The position numbers and the translations under genes are program-made. Positions 29,127 to 38,867 of a DNA stretch of 64,000 bases are shown piece by piece. Source of the DNA: Bacteriovoracales bacterium (GTDB taxonomy: Bacteria > Bdellovibrionota > Bacteriovoracia > Bacteriovoracales > Bacteriovoracaceae); assembly GCA_030149295.1 (NCBI GenBank), contig JASBRV010000011.1, forward strand, positions 1-64,000. Direction: 5' to 3'. The notes under the pieces are model-generated. The model was given only the letters and a program-made list of their open reading frames with translations, was not told where the DNA came from and made no database searches. Numbering within the stretch: position 1 is the first letter of the stretch; the number at the start of each line of letters is the position of its first letter.

Positions 29127-29603
29127 TTGAAATCACTTACTAAATGGGTAACCATTCTCTTTGCTCTCTTTTCATTAGGAGCTTTCGCTCAGGAAGGACG
29201 TAATGTCTCTGAGTACAACCTTGACGGCGATCTTGGTCTAAAGGGCTACGATCCTGTTTCTTATTTCGCTGAAGGCGGCTCAAAGCCCGCTAAAGGCAAC
29301 GCTCAAATCACTCATCATCATGAGGGTGTCACTTACAGATTCTCAAGTGTGGAAAACAGAGAAATCTTTAAGGTTATGCCTGAAAGATATGAGCCAACTT
29401 ATGGTGGGTACTGCGCATGGGCCATGGCCGCAAGTGGAAGTAAAGTCGACATTGACCCAACTCTCTACACAATTGATGGCAACCGTATTCACTTTTTCAT
29501 CGCTCCGGGAACAAAGAGAAGTTTTGACCGCAATGTTGCGCGCTTCTCAGCTCGTGCCGATAGAAACTGGGAAAACCTCACTGGCGAGAAACCAAGACTT
29601 TAA
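29127..29603 (+). CDS. YHS-domain exported protein
   Basis: LGLKGYDPVSYFAEGGSKPAKG; GAGGAGG then TTG at 29127 with signal peptide LKSLTKWVTILFALFSLGAFA. Confidence 0.82.
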   Translation: MKSLTKWVTILFALFSLGAFAQEGRNVSEYNLDGDLGLKGYDPVSYFAEGGSKPAKGNAQITHHHEGVTYRFSSVENREIFKVMPERYEPTYGGYCAWAMAASGSKVDIDPTLYTIDGNRIHFFIAPGTKRSFDRNVARFSARADRNWENLTGEKPRL

Positions 29604-29628
29604 TTACTAAGACCTTAGGGAGCAGAAG

Positions 29629-30291
29629 GTGACAACTTTTAATCAATTCATTCTTTATTCGATTTTATCCCTCACAGTTCTGACGAGTTGTGGAAATTAT
29701 GAGGAATTCAAAGAAGACCCTTCTGCTCTCTTTCAAGGAGCTGCAGGCCTTGGAGAGCTGACCTTTTCTCAAATTAAAGAAGAGGTCTTTGATGCCAGCT
29801 GCGCTCGCTGCCACGGACAAGAGTACAGTAATTATAATGACGTCATCGCCAATCTTGATGCCATCGTCGCTTCTGTGCGAAGTGATCGCATGCCAAAGGA
29901 TGGCCCTCTCTCCCTAGAATTAAAGCAGAAACTCTTTACCTGGGTCGCTTCTGGTGCACCTCAAGGTGATGTCATCATTGTTCCCATTAAGCCAGAGCCG
30001 ACATTTGCTTCACTTGGCCGCACAATTTTTGCCACCAAGTGTATCCGCTGTCACACCGAGGGAGGACCGTCACCATTCTACCTTAATGACAGGCAAAACC
30101 TGATGGTTTACGCCTCCGTTTTCAACCCTTTCCTCTTTGATTTTGAATTTCCTGAGGAGGGTGACTTTATTAAGAGACTTGTCAGTGATGACCCAGTCGA
30201 GCAAATGCCTCCGGCAAGAAGTAGCCTTGAGCTTCTTACCGAAGAAGAACGCGCCATCATTATTGAATGGATTAAACAAGGCCTACCTTAA
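29629..30291 (+). CDS. c-type dihaem cytochrome lipoprotein
   Basis: Two CxxCH motifs (CARCH, CIRCH); lipobox LTSC. Confidence 0.83.
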   Translation: MTTFNQFILYSILSLTVLTSCGNYEEFKEDPSALFQGAAGLGELTFSQIKEEVFDASCARCHGQEYSNYNDVIANLDAIVASVRSDRMPKDGPLSLELKQKLFTWVASGAPQGDVIIVPIKPEPTFASLGRTIFATKCIRCHTEGGPSPFYLNDRQNLMVYASVFNPFLFDFEFPEEGDFIKRLVSDDPVEQMPPARSSLELLTEEERAIIIEWIKQGLP

Positions 30292-30315
30292 CGAGAACGG
30301 CTTACGGAGACAGCT

Positions 30316-30852
30316 ATGAAGAAGATACTAATCACCCTACTCTTACCCCTAAACTTATTTGCGGCTACCTACAATATTAATAAGGCCCAAGTCGAATTTG
30401 AAGCGAAGGGATTTCCTACCTTTATCACAATCAAAGGAAAGACCCAAAACCTAGAAGGCTCTCTAGTTTTTGATAAAGACACAAAGAAGACTAGTGGAAG
30501 TTTTAAAGTCCCCCTGACAACAATTAAAACTGGCATGGATTTACGAGATGATCATATGATTAATAAGTATCTCGAGGCCAAGAAGTTTCCCCACGCAACG
30601 TTAACGCTAATGCCTTTCACACTGGAAGAAGAAGGTGAAATTAAAGGAACTCTGGAACTTCATGGAGTAAAGAAAGACGTCAGTGTCACTTATGAGAGAA
30701 CTCAACTTAAAGAGAAAACCATTAGCTTTAATACCAATTTTGATCTCTCTCTAACTGACTTTCAAATCGCTATCCCAAGTTTTCAGGGCATCACTGTCGC
30801 CAAAGAAGTGAGTGTCGCCGTCAATTTTATGGCCGTTAACAAAGAAAATTAA
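30316..30852 (+). CDS. YceI family protein
   Basis: YNINKAQVEFEAKGFPTFITIKG, LRDDHMINKYLEAKKFPHATL. Confidence 0.88.
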   Translation: MKKILITLLLPLNLFAATYNINKAQVEFEAKGFPTFITIKGKTQNLEGSLVFDKDTKKTSGSFKVPLTTIKTGMDLRDDHMINKYLEAKKFPHATLTLMPFTLEEEGEIKGTLELHGVKKDVSVTYERTQLKEKTISFNTNFDLSLTDFQIAIPSFQGITVAKEVSVAVNFMAVNKEN

Positions 30853-30864
30853 AAGAGAAGTTTC

Positions 30865-31977
30865 ATGAAAATTTACCTCACCCTCTCCCTTATTGCCCTC
30901 TTTCTCAATCCGAGCACCCACGCTTGGGTAGAAAATGTGGGAAGTGGATATCCCAATTGTATGGCCTGCCACATCAGCCCGACGGGAGGTCATATTCTCA
31001 CTGATTATGGCCGTGCCCTTTCAAGTGAGCTGATGTCCACCATTAAGACCAAGGACTTTCAAAATCCCTTCTACGGTCTGGCTAAGAATACGGACACACT
31101 CAAGTGGGGAGGAGACATCAGGGCCGCCCAAACAAGAATTGAAAATGATCAAATTAAGAGGGGCTCAAGCTTTCTGATGCAAAATAATATTGAGGCCGCC
31201 GCCTATGTTAAGGACTTTGTCTTTGTTGCCACGGTAGGCACGACAGAGGGACCCTCACGCGTTCCCAACAAAGGTGAATTCATTTCAGAGCGCCACTACA
31301 TCATGTATCAAGGGGACCCCACCGCCAGGGTTCGCGTTGGAAAGTTTAGACAAAATTTTGGTATAAACGATCCCAATCACACGCGCTTCACCAAACAGGA
31401 CCTTGGTTTTGGCAGCTATAGCGAAACCTACCAGCTTGAATACTTCAAGGCCTTTAGCTTTGGCGAAGGAGTGCTCTCGACTTCCCTTGGCCGAATTGAC
31501 CAGCCCAGAAATACAAGAGAGAAGAATGTGATGGGTCAATTCACCCATTACCTTGGAGGCAAGTCCCGCCTCGGCGCCAATGTCCTCTTAGGGGAGTCTC
31601 CCTCAACTCGACGAGCGATCTATGGAATCAATGGCGTTTTTGGCAGCAAGAAGCATACTCTGCGCTTTGAACTTGATTATCAGGTCAGCCAAAATATCGC
31701 TTCTAACCCCAAAGGAGAAAAGACCCACGGTCTCTTTGGCAATATCATCCTAGGAACAAGACCCTTTGATGGTTTCTTCCCCTATCTTGTCTATGAACAT
31801 AAGCAGACGAACCTTGATCAGAGCCGACAAAGTATGACCACAGCACCAGGAATTGGTTTTCAATTCTTTCCCATTAGTCACGTAGAAGTTCAGTTTGAGC
31901 ACCAGTACCGAACAGCGCTTGCCACAAAGGATAACCCAAGTCATCGCAGTTTCTTAGTGGTGCACCTCTATCATTAG
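30865..31977 (+). CDS. Exported protein with N-terminal single haem motif and barrel-like C-terminus
   Basis: GYPNCMACHISPTGGHILTDYGRAL then beta-rich repeats to a C-terminal aromatic end. Confidence 0.65.
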   Translation: MKIYLTLSLIALFLNPSTHAWVENVGSGYPNCMACHISPTGGHILTDYGRALSSELMSTIKTKDFQNPFYGLAKNTDTLKWGGDIRAAQTRIENDQIKRGSSFLMQNNIEAAAYVKDFVFVATVGTTEGPSRVPNKGEFISERHYIMYQGDPTARVRVGKFRQNFGINDPNHTRFTKQDLGFGSYSETYQLEYFKAFSFGEGVLSTSLGRIDQPRNTREKNVMGQFTHYLGGKSRLGANVLLGESPSTRRAIYGINGVFGSKKHTLRFELDYQVSQNIASNPKGEKTHGLFGNIILGTRPFDGFFPYLVYEHKQTNLDQSRQSMTTAPGIGFQFFPISHVEVQFEHQYRTALATKDNPSHRSFLVVHLYH

Positions 31978-32927
31978 AGAAATGAGGATGAACTTGATTG
32001 CTCGTGAGGATAGGCCAGGTCGTGAAGAAGGCCATGAATAAGACCAATATCAGGGGCTATAATTTTCTTAACAGGAATATAGCCCATGACTTTCTCTATA
32101 ATATAAATGGCGGGAATAATAACGTCGGCGCGGTCGTGGCGTAGACCAAATTTCTTCATGCGATTCAGATAGGCGGTGTCTTCAAGGGCCTCTCTAATAA
32201 CGGCGACTTCATCGGGGAGGATATAGCGGATATTCTTCTTTCCAAGAATCCTCTTTCTAAGCCTACTTAAGCGCTTAAAGTTTCCTCCCGTCCCTACGAT
32301 TCGCAAAGGCTTGGTTTCACCATAGACATCATGAAGGAATTCTTTAATCTGAGGGCCTAGTTCACTTAAGTAAGTGCGATACCCCAATTCAGCCCCAATC
32401 CCCTCTTTTTCGGCCCGCTTTCCTATCTCAAGAAGTCTTACCGTCCCCATGGGAAGACTAATAGAGCCTTTAGCTCTTCCTCTTTCAAGATAAGTAAGCT
32501 CAGCACTTCCTCCACCAATATCAAAGAGGAGGTAGTTCTTAGCATTGAGATCAATTTGAGTTTGAATCGCCTTTCGAATCAAGGCCGCTTCTTCTTGGCC
32601 ATCGATGCAATCAATACGAATACCTGTTTTTTCAAAAACTCTAACCCCAAGTTCCTCGGAGTTTCGAGCGTTACGATAGGCACTTGTGGCCACGGCGCGA
32701 TAAGACTCGATACCGTCATGATTCATGAGTTTCTTAAATTCAAGAAAGACTCTCTCAAATTCTTGCATGGTGTGTTCTGAGAAGTAGCCTTGAGTGAAGG
32801 CCTCGGTGCCTAGGCGAAGAGGCTGCCTTTCCCGTGCGTAGAAATTGAATTCCCCTTCATTTGATACACTCGCCCTGGCCATCCTTACGGCATTAGAACC
32901 AATGTCAAAAGCGGCAATTTTCTTCAA
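31974..32927 (-). CDS. Ppx/GppA family phosphatase
   Basis: AFDIGSNAVRM, LLFDIGGGSAELT; TTG start at 32927 with upstream GAGGA removes most of the overlap with marC. Confidence 0.88.
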   Translation of the reverse strand: MKKIAAFDIGSNAVRMARASVSNEGEFNFYARERQPLRLGTEAFTQGYFSEHTMQEFERVFLEFKKLMNHDGIESYRAVATSAYRNARNSEELGVRVFEKTGIRIDCIDGQEEAALIRKAIQTQIDLNAKNYLLFDIGGGSAELTYLERGRAKGSISLPMGTVRLLEIGKRAEKEGIGAELGYRTYLSELGPQIKEFLHDVYGETKPLRIVGTGGNFKRLSRLRKRILGKKNIRYILPDEVAVIREALEDTAYLNRMKKFGLRHDRADVIIPAIYIIEKVMGYIPVKKIIAPDIGLIHGLLHDLAYPHEQSSSSSFL

Positions 32928-32940
32928 AAGGAAATCCTCT

Positions 32941-33582
32941 CTAGACCTTTCCCAGTGCAGGTAGAATATCACGCATTCCAGAGGCAATAATTTCTATCGA
33001 AAGAGAAAGGATAATCAAACCCATAATTCTCGTCATCACGTTGAGTCCAACAATTCCGAGACGACGACCAATACGCTTAGAGTATTGCAAAATGAGCTTG
33101 ATGAGAAGTCCAATTATGAGAACCACCAAGAAAGTTCCAATCCAGTGGTAGGTGCTCGTCACTTTATTACTATAAATAATGGCTTGAGACATAGTCCCCG
33201 GACCTGCGAGCAGAGGAATGGCCAGAGGAACCACGCCAATTTCGCCAGGATTAAGAGACTCCTGCTCGTCTTCATTGAGTTTTGATGTCACATTCTGGGC
33301 AGCAATCATCTGAAGGGCCATTCCAGAGAGGAGAATCCCTCCCGCGATAGAAAAGCTCGCCAGTGAGATTCCAAAGAAATTCAGAATATTTTGACCGAGG
33401 GCAAAGCTAATAAAGAGAGTGGCCATCACGCTCAGAGCACAGCTCGTGGTGATGCTCTTGACCTTATCCTCAGAGAAAGACTCCGTTAGAGAAATGAACA
33501 CAGGAATGACCCCTATCGGATTTAAGATAGAAAGAAGACTGACTAAAAGTTTTAAACTGTCATCAAAGTAGGTCATGCCCAC
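32941..33582 (-). CDS. MarC family membrane protein
   Basis: LLSILNPIGVIPVFISLTES, GVVPLAIPLLAGPGTMS. Confidence 0.92.
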   Translation of the reverse strand: MGMTYFDDSLKLLVSLLSILNPIGVIPVFISLTESFSEDKVKSITTSCALSVMATLFISFALGQNILNFFGISLASFSIAGGILLSGMALQMIAAQNVTSKLNEDEQESLNPGEIGVVPLAIPLLAGPGTMSQAIIYSNKVTSTYHWIGTFLVVLIIGLLIKLILQYSKRIGRRLGIVGLNVMTRIMGLIILSLSIEIIASGMRDILPALGKV

Positions 33583-33610
33583 AATCTAACATGAAATGAG
33601 AAAAAAAAAA

Positions 33611-33628
33611 GGGAAGCCTAAGCTTCCC
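33611..33628 (-). terminator. Rho-independent terminator of 33652..34875
   Basis: GGGAAGC-ctaa-GCTTCCC followed on minus strand by a 10-T run. Confidence 0.85.
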
Positions 33629-33651
33629 TTCTCTTTCTTTCATACTTTTTT

Positions 33652-34875
33652 TTATAGTGTCTCAAAAGGATTCAAGATTTGAATCTTCATCATGCGAAGA
33701 GCGTCTTGATCTCCATTGATTTCAAAGTGCCCGTAAAGAGCTCCCTCAATAAGAACTTGTTGCTTATAAAAAGATTGAAGAAAGTCTTCTGCAAGCCCTT
33801 TAATAAAGCTTGGCAGGGGAACAAAGCTAAGACCTAGTTCTGCCAACTGGACAACCATACGCGTACGCACTGTTTTACCAGGATTATCGTAGTTATAGGC
33901 TACCGAGAGGTCACGACTAAACATGTGTTGTGTATTGAAAAGGTTAACAGCAACCTTCTCCCCCTCACGATTCACATCTTGAAAGGCGTAATTGAGTCTT
34001 TTGCCAACTTGGTCAAAGGTCGAGCTCATGCGACGAAAGCGATTATTGTAAGTTCTGATATCAGTGAAGAACTTATTCGTTCCGAATTGATCCCAGTTCG
34101 CTACGGCTGAGTTAGACTCCCAAAAAGCATACCAAGGAATACGTGACTCATAGATTGAAGACATAATGTGATTAACTTCTTCATGACTTAACCCAAGTTG
34201 ATCTTCAGGAACCTGCTCAAGGTAGTGAAGAAGCATATTCTGGTGGAAGTTTCTTCTCTGACGGACAAGCTCCTCAACACGCACGAGCACATAACTTGCC
34301 GTATTTAAAATCGGAAGTTGGCTTAAGCGCTTCTTAGCAAAATTAAGACCCCAAGTAAGAACCTGATAAGTGACGCGTTTTTGATAGAAGAAGCGTGGAT
34401 TTTGAACATGGGCCATGACAGTGGGGTCAAGCTGGTTAAGAGCATCTCTTAATTTAAACTCAAACTTCGCCATCACATCGTTAAACTTAGGGTCAGAGAA
34501 GACCTTATCAAAATCAACATTCTCAAGGGCTCTCAAGCTATCAACGACAATTTGGGCCTGACCATCTTGCTTTTGATCACCATAGCCAAGAAAGTTTTCG
34601 TTCTCTCTATCAAAGAGGTTGCGAATTCTTTGGTCATAATCACCTTTAGACTTCATCAACGCCTGCTCTCTTTGCAGACTATCCTTAATAAACTCAAGAT
34701 AGGGTCTGATACTAAAGGCCATGCGAATGGAGCTATCTTTGACAAGCTCAAGCTGTCCCTGATCATCCCTTACAAATTGAAAACGATTTTTAAAGCCACT
34801 CAGATCTTGAGCAAGAGTGGAAACTGAAAATACAAGAAGGACCAATAATGACCATATCTTCTGTTTTGTACCCAT
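33652..34875 (-). CDS. Exported hypothetical protein
   Basis: Signal peptide; 407 aa; own terminator. Confidence 0.7.
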   Translation of the reverse strand: MGTKQKIWSLLVLLVFSVSTLAQDLSGFKNRFQFVRDDQGQLELVKDSSIRMAFSIRPYLEFIKDSLQREQALMKSKGDYDQRIRNLFDRENENFLGYGDQKQDGQAQIVVDSLRALENVDFDKVFSDPKFNDVMAKFEFKLRDALNQLDPTVMAHVQNPRFFYQKRVTYQVLTWGLNFAKKRLSQLPILNTASYVLVRVEELVRQRRNFHQNMLLHYLEQVPEDQLGLSHEEVNHIMSSIYESRIPWYAFWESNSAVANWDQFGTNKFFTDIRTYNNRFRRMSSTFDQVGKRLNYAFQDVNREGEKVAVNLFNTQHMFSRDLSVAYNYDNPGKTVRTRMVVQLAELGLSFVPLPSFIKGLAEDFLQSFYKQQVLIEGALYGHFEINGDQDALRMMKIQILNPFETL

Positions 34876-35015
34876 ACAAACCCTCCTTAGTCGGTATATG
34901 TAAGGCGGTCTTCCGTGAACGCGACCTTAGTTGAATACATTGTATGGATAGATGATAACCATGGGGACAACAGACAGACTAGGCTTGTAAGAAAAGAAAA
35001 GATACACCGATACTT

Positions 35016-36917
35016 TTAGTCGGTCTCTTTATCGAGACCAAGCTCCTCAATTGCCGCTTGCTCTCGGGACTTTTTGATATTTTCCTTGCGCTCTTTGATG
35101 TCTTTATAGACTTTATCATTAAGCTCTTTAAACTCTTCATGCTCTTTTTGGCGCTTCTCATTAATAGGTTCAAAAATAACCTCATTAACTTTATGGCGCA
35201 GAGTCCGCTTATCAGTTTCACTGATCGAGTGGATAATGCCCTTATAGAGAAATGAATTCTTGTCTTTGAGATAGTCCTTCCCCTCTTCAATAGGAACCAA
35301 ATGGAGCGATAGGGGCAGAGGGTATTCTAAACGATAGGTCTTCATGGGAAGCTCTATATCCGAGCGAAAGGTAACCTCTGACTCACTCAGTGTTTTCAAG
35401 ATAATGGGGGTTTCAATTCCACCGTGGCTTAGAGAATTTGATTTTTTGATGAAGTACTTATTTTCTTTAAAGTCAGACTCACTAAGATTTCGATACTTTT
35501 GAGGGTCTTTCGCTTTAAGGGCCTTAACTTTAGCCTTAATCAATTTATCAAATTTGTCCCTTTGCCTCTTATCAAAGATTTCCGCCAAATTAAGACAAAT
35601 ATCAATACTCACATTCTGTGAATGAGTCACGATCATGGGATATTGAAAGGACTCCTGAAGGGCCTTTGAACTTTTAAAGTAACAGCGAAAGAGGACAATA
35701 ATAGGATTATAGTTATCAATGGATTTAATTTTTTCTACGAGTCTCTTAACAAAGCTAAGTTCACTTGATTCTTTGCCAGGAATCTCAGTAGCTAAAGCCT
35801 GGATCTCCTTTTCGACCTTTGCATCCTCATGAGCGACAAAGGTCTTCTCCTTTCTGATAAGTTCACTTCTTTCTTTGGCCAAGAGAAAGAGTTCCTCTTC
35901 ATCTGGATGCACATCCCCCATCATCTGGTAGGCAATAATAGCGGGGCGTTGGCGAAAGATCTCATCAAGATTTTCACTAAAGAGAGATTGGTAGTGAATA
36001 CTATAGGGAGACTTCGTAGGATCAAAACCATGCTCAAAGCGAAAGGCCCGCATATGACGATCAACAATGAGAAGCTTGGTCTTCTTCTCTGCACTTCCCT
36101 CTACTCGATCCACAACCCACTGCTTATGCTTCTTCTGAGAACGCTTAAGGTCTTCGCTATAAGTTTCTCGGTCGCGCTCCTTGCGTGCCCTCTCTTCCTC
36201 ACTGTCGCCCTCAACGTCATCCAAATCATTATTGATAAAGAGAAAATCAAGATCATAGCTATAGTTAAAATCATAATAGAGATTCGACTGGGAGCGGTTC
36301 TTCACAATAAATTTTTGGCTAGGGACATTGCTTAGGGGGATCTCATTTTTAAAGAAGACAGTGCTTCCCTCTTTAAGATCAAAATTCCCCTCTACGTGAA
36401 TATAGGTGGGAGCAATGTAGCCCACACGAAAGTCATCAAAGAGACTCACTTCTTTTTCTACTTTCGCTTTAGCAAACTGAGGTTTCTTAACGATCTTTGA
36501 AAAGGCAAGAGTCATAGCACTGTAAACCAGATCGTGAAACTCTCCTCCCTTCACATAGAGAAAATCAAGCCCCGAGCCCAGACATTGCTTTGTCTCTTCT
36601 TTCTTGTCGACTAAGCCAATGAGGGGCACCTCTTTAAAAAGAGGATCACGACTAAGGCTTTCTGCTAAGAGCAGTTTTTGCTCTTTTTTTTCGGTGAAGT
36701 CGATATAAATCATACAAGGTTGAACTTCGAGAACCTGGACAAAGAGGGTCTCAAAGCTCACTTCAGATTCGCGAGCAGAGGTAAGACCTGAAATATTATG
36801 GAATTCCCAGTTTTTTTGAGGGTAGTTATCCCTAATTCTTTCGAGAATATTTTGAAAGAAGCTAGTGTCTGTTCCTACATAGCAGACTTTTTCGCCTTTT
36901 AATTTTGGCTTGTCCAT
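35016..36917 (-). CDS. Large hypothetical protein with possible receiver-like N-terminus and PilZ-like middle
   Basis: 633 aa; N-terminal alternating strand/helix pattern (GEKVCYVGTDTSF...PCMIYIDFTE...VPLIGLVDKK). Confidence 0.6.
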   Translation of the reverse strand: MDKPKLKGEKVCYVGTDTSFFQNILERIRDNYPQKNWEFHNISGLTSARESEVSFETLFVQVLEVQPCMIYIDFTEKKEQKLLLAESLSRDPLFKEVPLIGLVDKKEETKQCLGSGLDFLYVKGGEFHDLVYSAMTLAFSKIVKKPQFAKAKVEKEVSLFDDFRVGYIAPTYIHVEGNFDLKEGSTVFFKNEIPLSNVPSQKFIVKNRSQSNLYYDFNYSYDLDFLFINNDLDDVEGDSEEERARKERDRETYSEDLKRSQKKHKQWVVDRVEGSAEKKTKLLIVDRHMRAFRFEHGFDPTKSPYSIHYQSLFSENLDEIFRQRPAIIAYQMMGDVHPDEEELFLLAKERSELIRKEKTFVAHEDAKVEKEIQALATEIPGKESSELSFVKRLVEKIKSIDNYNPIIVLFRCYFKSSKALQESFQYPMIVTHSQNVSIDICLNLAEIFDKRQRDKFDKLIKAKVKALKAKDPQKYRNLSESDFKENKYFIKKSNSLSHGGIETPIILKTLSESEVTFRSDIELPMKTYRLEYPLPLSLHLVPIEEGKDYLKDKNSFLYKGIIHSISETDKRTLRHKVNEVIFEPINEKRQKEHEEFKELNDKVYKDIKERKENIKKSREQAAIEELGLDKETD

Positions 36918-37037
36918 AAGCTTCCCGCTTTTTAGAGAGTTTCCTCTCTTAACATTCTATAAGCTATTCTACAGGATTGCAGGGACTTGAAGAAGTTGGA
37001 TCGCTAAAGGCTTGATATTAATAAAACTTAATCGCCT

Positions 37038-37469
37038 TTAAAATTCGAAGTCATCATAGGTTTGACCATATTTCTCGTCATTTTCCTTGGTAAAGTACTT
37101 GCGAACAAAGTATTGGCCAGAGCGAATGGTGCTAATAAATCCTAGTTCTTCTAACTTTCTAAGAGCATTGTAGATTTCATCAATAGAAATTTTAAGATTC
37201 TGGGCCATTTCTGTATGGGCCATCAATTGGCTGATCCCAAATTCCTTATAAAGATTTGGGCGACACCACACACGTCTGTAGAGATACATGACCACAAGAA
37301 CTTCAATGCGACTGAGTTTAAAGTCGACAAGAATTTCATCAAAGAAGAGATCGGGAATCTTAGAGGTTGTCGGCACAAGATGATCTTTTTGCGCACTCAT
37401 CGTCTGGCCATCCCTACCCTTGCGTGACTTATGGCCTGCAATTATTTCGTGGATATCAACCATTCTCAA
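37038..37469 (-). CDS. Winged-helix-like hypothetical protein
   Basis: LSRIEVLVVMYLYRRVW...DEIYNALRKLEELGFISTI pattern. Confidence 0.55.
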   Translation of the reverse strand: MRMVDIHEIIAGHKSRKGRDGQTMSAQKDHLVPTTSKIPDLFFDEILVDFKLSRIEVLVVMYLYRRVWCRPNLYKEFGISQLMAHTEMAQNLKISIDEIYNALRKLEELGFISTIRSGQYFVRKYFTKENDEKYGQTYDDFEF

Positions 37470-37565
37470 ACCTCCATGAGAACATTTCTTATTTAATCAT
37501 GCCACATTTTTCCGGTTGACACCAATAGGGTCCTTAGTCAGGTAAATCATTCCAAAGCATTTAAC

Positions 37566-38864
37566 TCAACTACACTCTATCTGCTTGGTTTCTTTAAGGT
37601 GACAATAAATGAGAAGTTTACCCCGATGGGCAGGAGGAACACTCTCTTGGAGCTGCTCAAAGAGCTCCTTTCCTTCAAGATTCGCAGGTACGATTTTTAC
37701 CCAGTCTAGGTAGGCTTTATAAAAGTCGGGATTAAGTCGTCCAATGAGGGAGAAAGTATCCCTGCTCGTTTTACTTAAGAATTGATGAAAGGTTAAAAGC
37801 AAGGCCGAAAGAGGATCTTTACAAAAGTCCTGTGCACTAGAGACCGGCGTGAGATTCAAGTGAGAGAGTTCATTGACAGTGTCTCTAAAAATAAGGTGAC
37901 TTGAAACAAGACCCTTTTTTATGGTCGCGACTTCACTAAAGTCCTCGAGTTCTTTAACGCTTGCCTCCCCTTTGTAAAGAAGAGCGAGGAGGACCTCTTC
38001 TTCATTTCTGAGGTGAAGAGATTGCAATTTATTGCCTTTAAGAAAGGCGATCTTCTTAAGTTCATCATTAAAAGGAATCGCATATTCTTCACATAAACTA
38101 AAGAAGTCGTGACTAAATTTAAAGAAATTTCCCTTGAAACCTTCTCTGAAAAAGTAGAAATGGCTCAGGTGAGAGAGATTAAACTTCCCAAAGCACTTAA
38201 GAAGAGACTCACTATAAGAGAGAGAGTACTTATTAGCAAAACGAAGCGCGCGGCAAAAGCGCACGGGGTCTTTAGAGAAGTTTTCTCCACACGGACTAAG
38301 AAGCATCTTATTGAGATCTTCTCGGCCTTTAAAGGGATCAACAAATACAAATTCATCATCAGTATTGGGAGAGCGCAGTTCCACCCCCATAGCATTGAGA
38401 GTGAAGTCCCGTCTCTTAAAGGTTTCCTCATAGGAAGCATTGCTCTTTAAGAGGGCCTTAAAATCACTATGCCCATGACCTTCACTTTGCGTCTCATAGA
38501 CCTCAACGCGGGCCGGCCCTAATTCAACGTCAAAAGGCAGCCCAGTCCAACTGATACGCATAATAGAGAAACTTAAAAACTCCACATCATAGTGATAGAT
38601 ATCTCTTAACCTCTCCCCAAGACGATTAAGGCGAAAGATCCAATCAGATTCATCGTAATCAAAAGTGTGCCTTAGCTCAAAGTCAAGATCATGGGAAAGC
38701 TCACTTGTCAGGAGCCAGTCTCTTACGGCGCCACCCACAAGTGTCAAGCTAAAGCCTTCCCTGCTAATGGTGACGAGAAGTTCATAAACTTCTTTTGGAA
38801 AGAGCTTTCGAAAACTCTTCGCTTCAATAAGATCGCCGTCTTTAAGGGTGTTGAGGAGTCTCAT
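37566..38864 (-). CDS. tRNA nucleotidyltransferase/poly(A) polymerase family protein
   Basis: LVGGAVRDWLL, HDLDFE, KRRDFTLNAMG, DPVRFCRALRFA. Confidence 0.9.
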   Translation of the reverse strand: MRLLNTLKDGDLIEAKSFRKLFPKEVYELLVTISREGFSLTLVGGAVRDWLLTSELSHDLDFELRHTFDYDESDWIFRLNRLGERLRDIYHYDVEFLSFSIMRISWTGLPFDVELGPARVEVYETQSEGHGHSDFKALLKSNASYEETFKRRDFTLNAMGVELRSPNTDDEFVFVDPFKGREDLNKMLLSPCGENFSKDPVRFCRALRFANKYSLSYSESLLKCFGKFNLSHLSHFYFFREGFKGNFFKFSHDFFSLCEEYAIPFNDELKKIAFLKGNKLQSLHLRNEEEVLLALLYKGEASVKELEDFSEVATIKKGLVSSHLIFRDTVNELSHLNLTPVSSAQDFCKDPLSALLLTFHQFLSKTSRDTFSLIGRLNPDFYKAYLDWVKIVPANLEGKELFEQLQESVPPAHRGKLLIYCHLKETKQIECS

Positions 38865-38867
38865 TCT

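Noticed and set aside
35829-36335. 168-aa plus-strand ORF inside the 633-aa minus-strand gene
   Set aside because: Long but overlaps a better ORF with intergenic boundaries; no recognisable domain.
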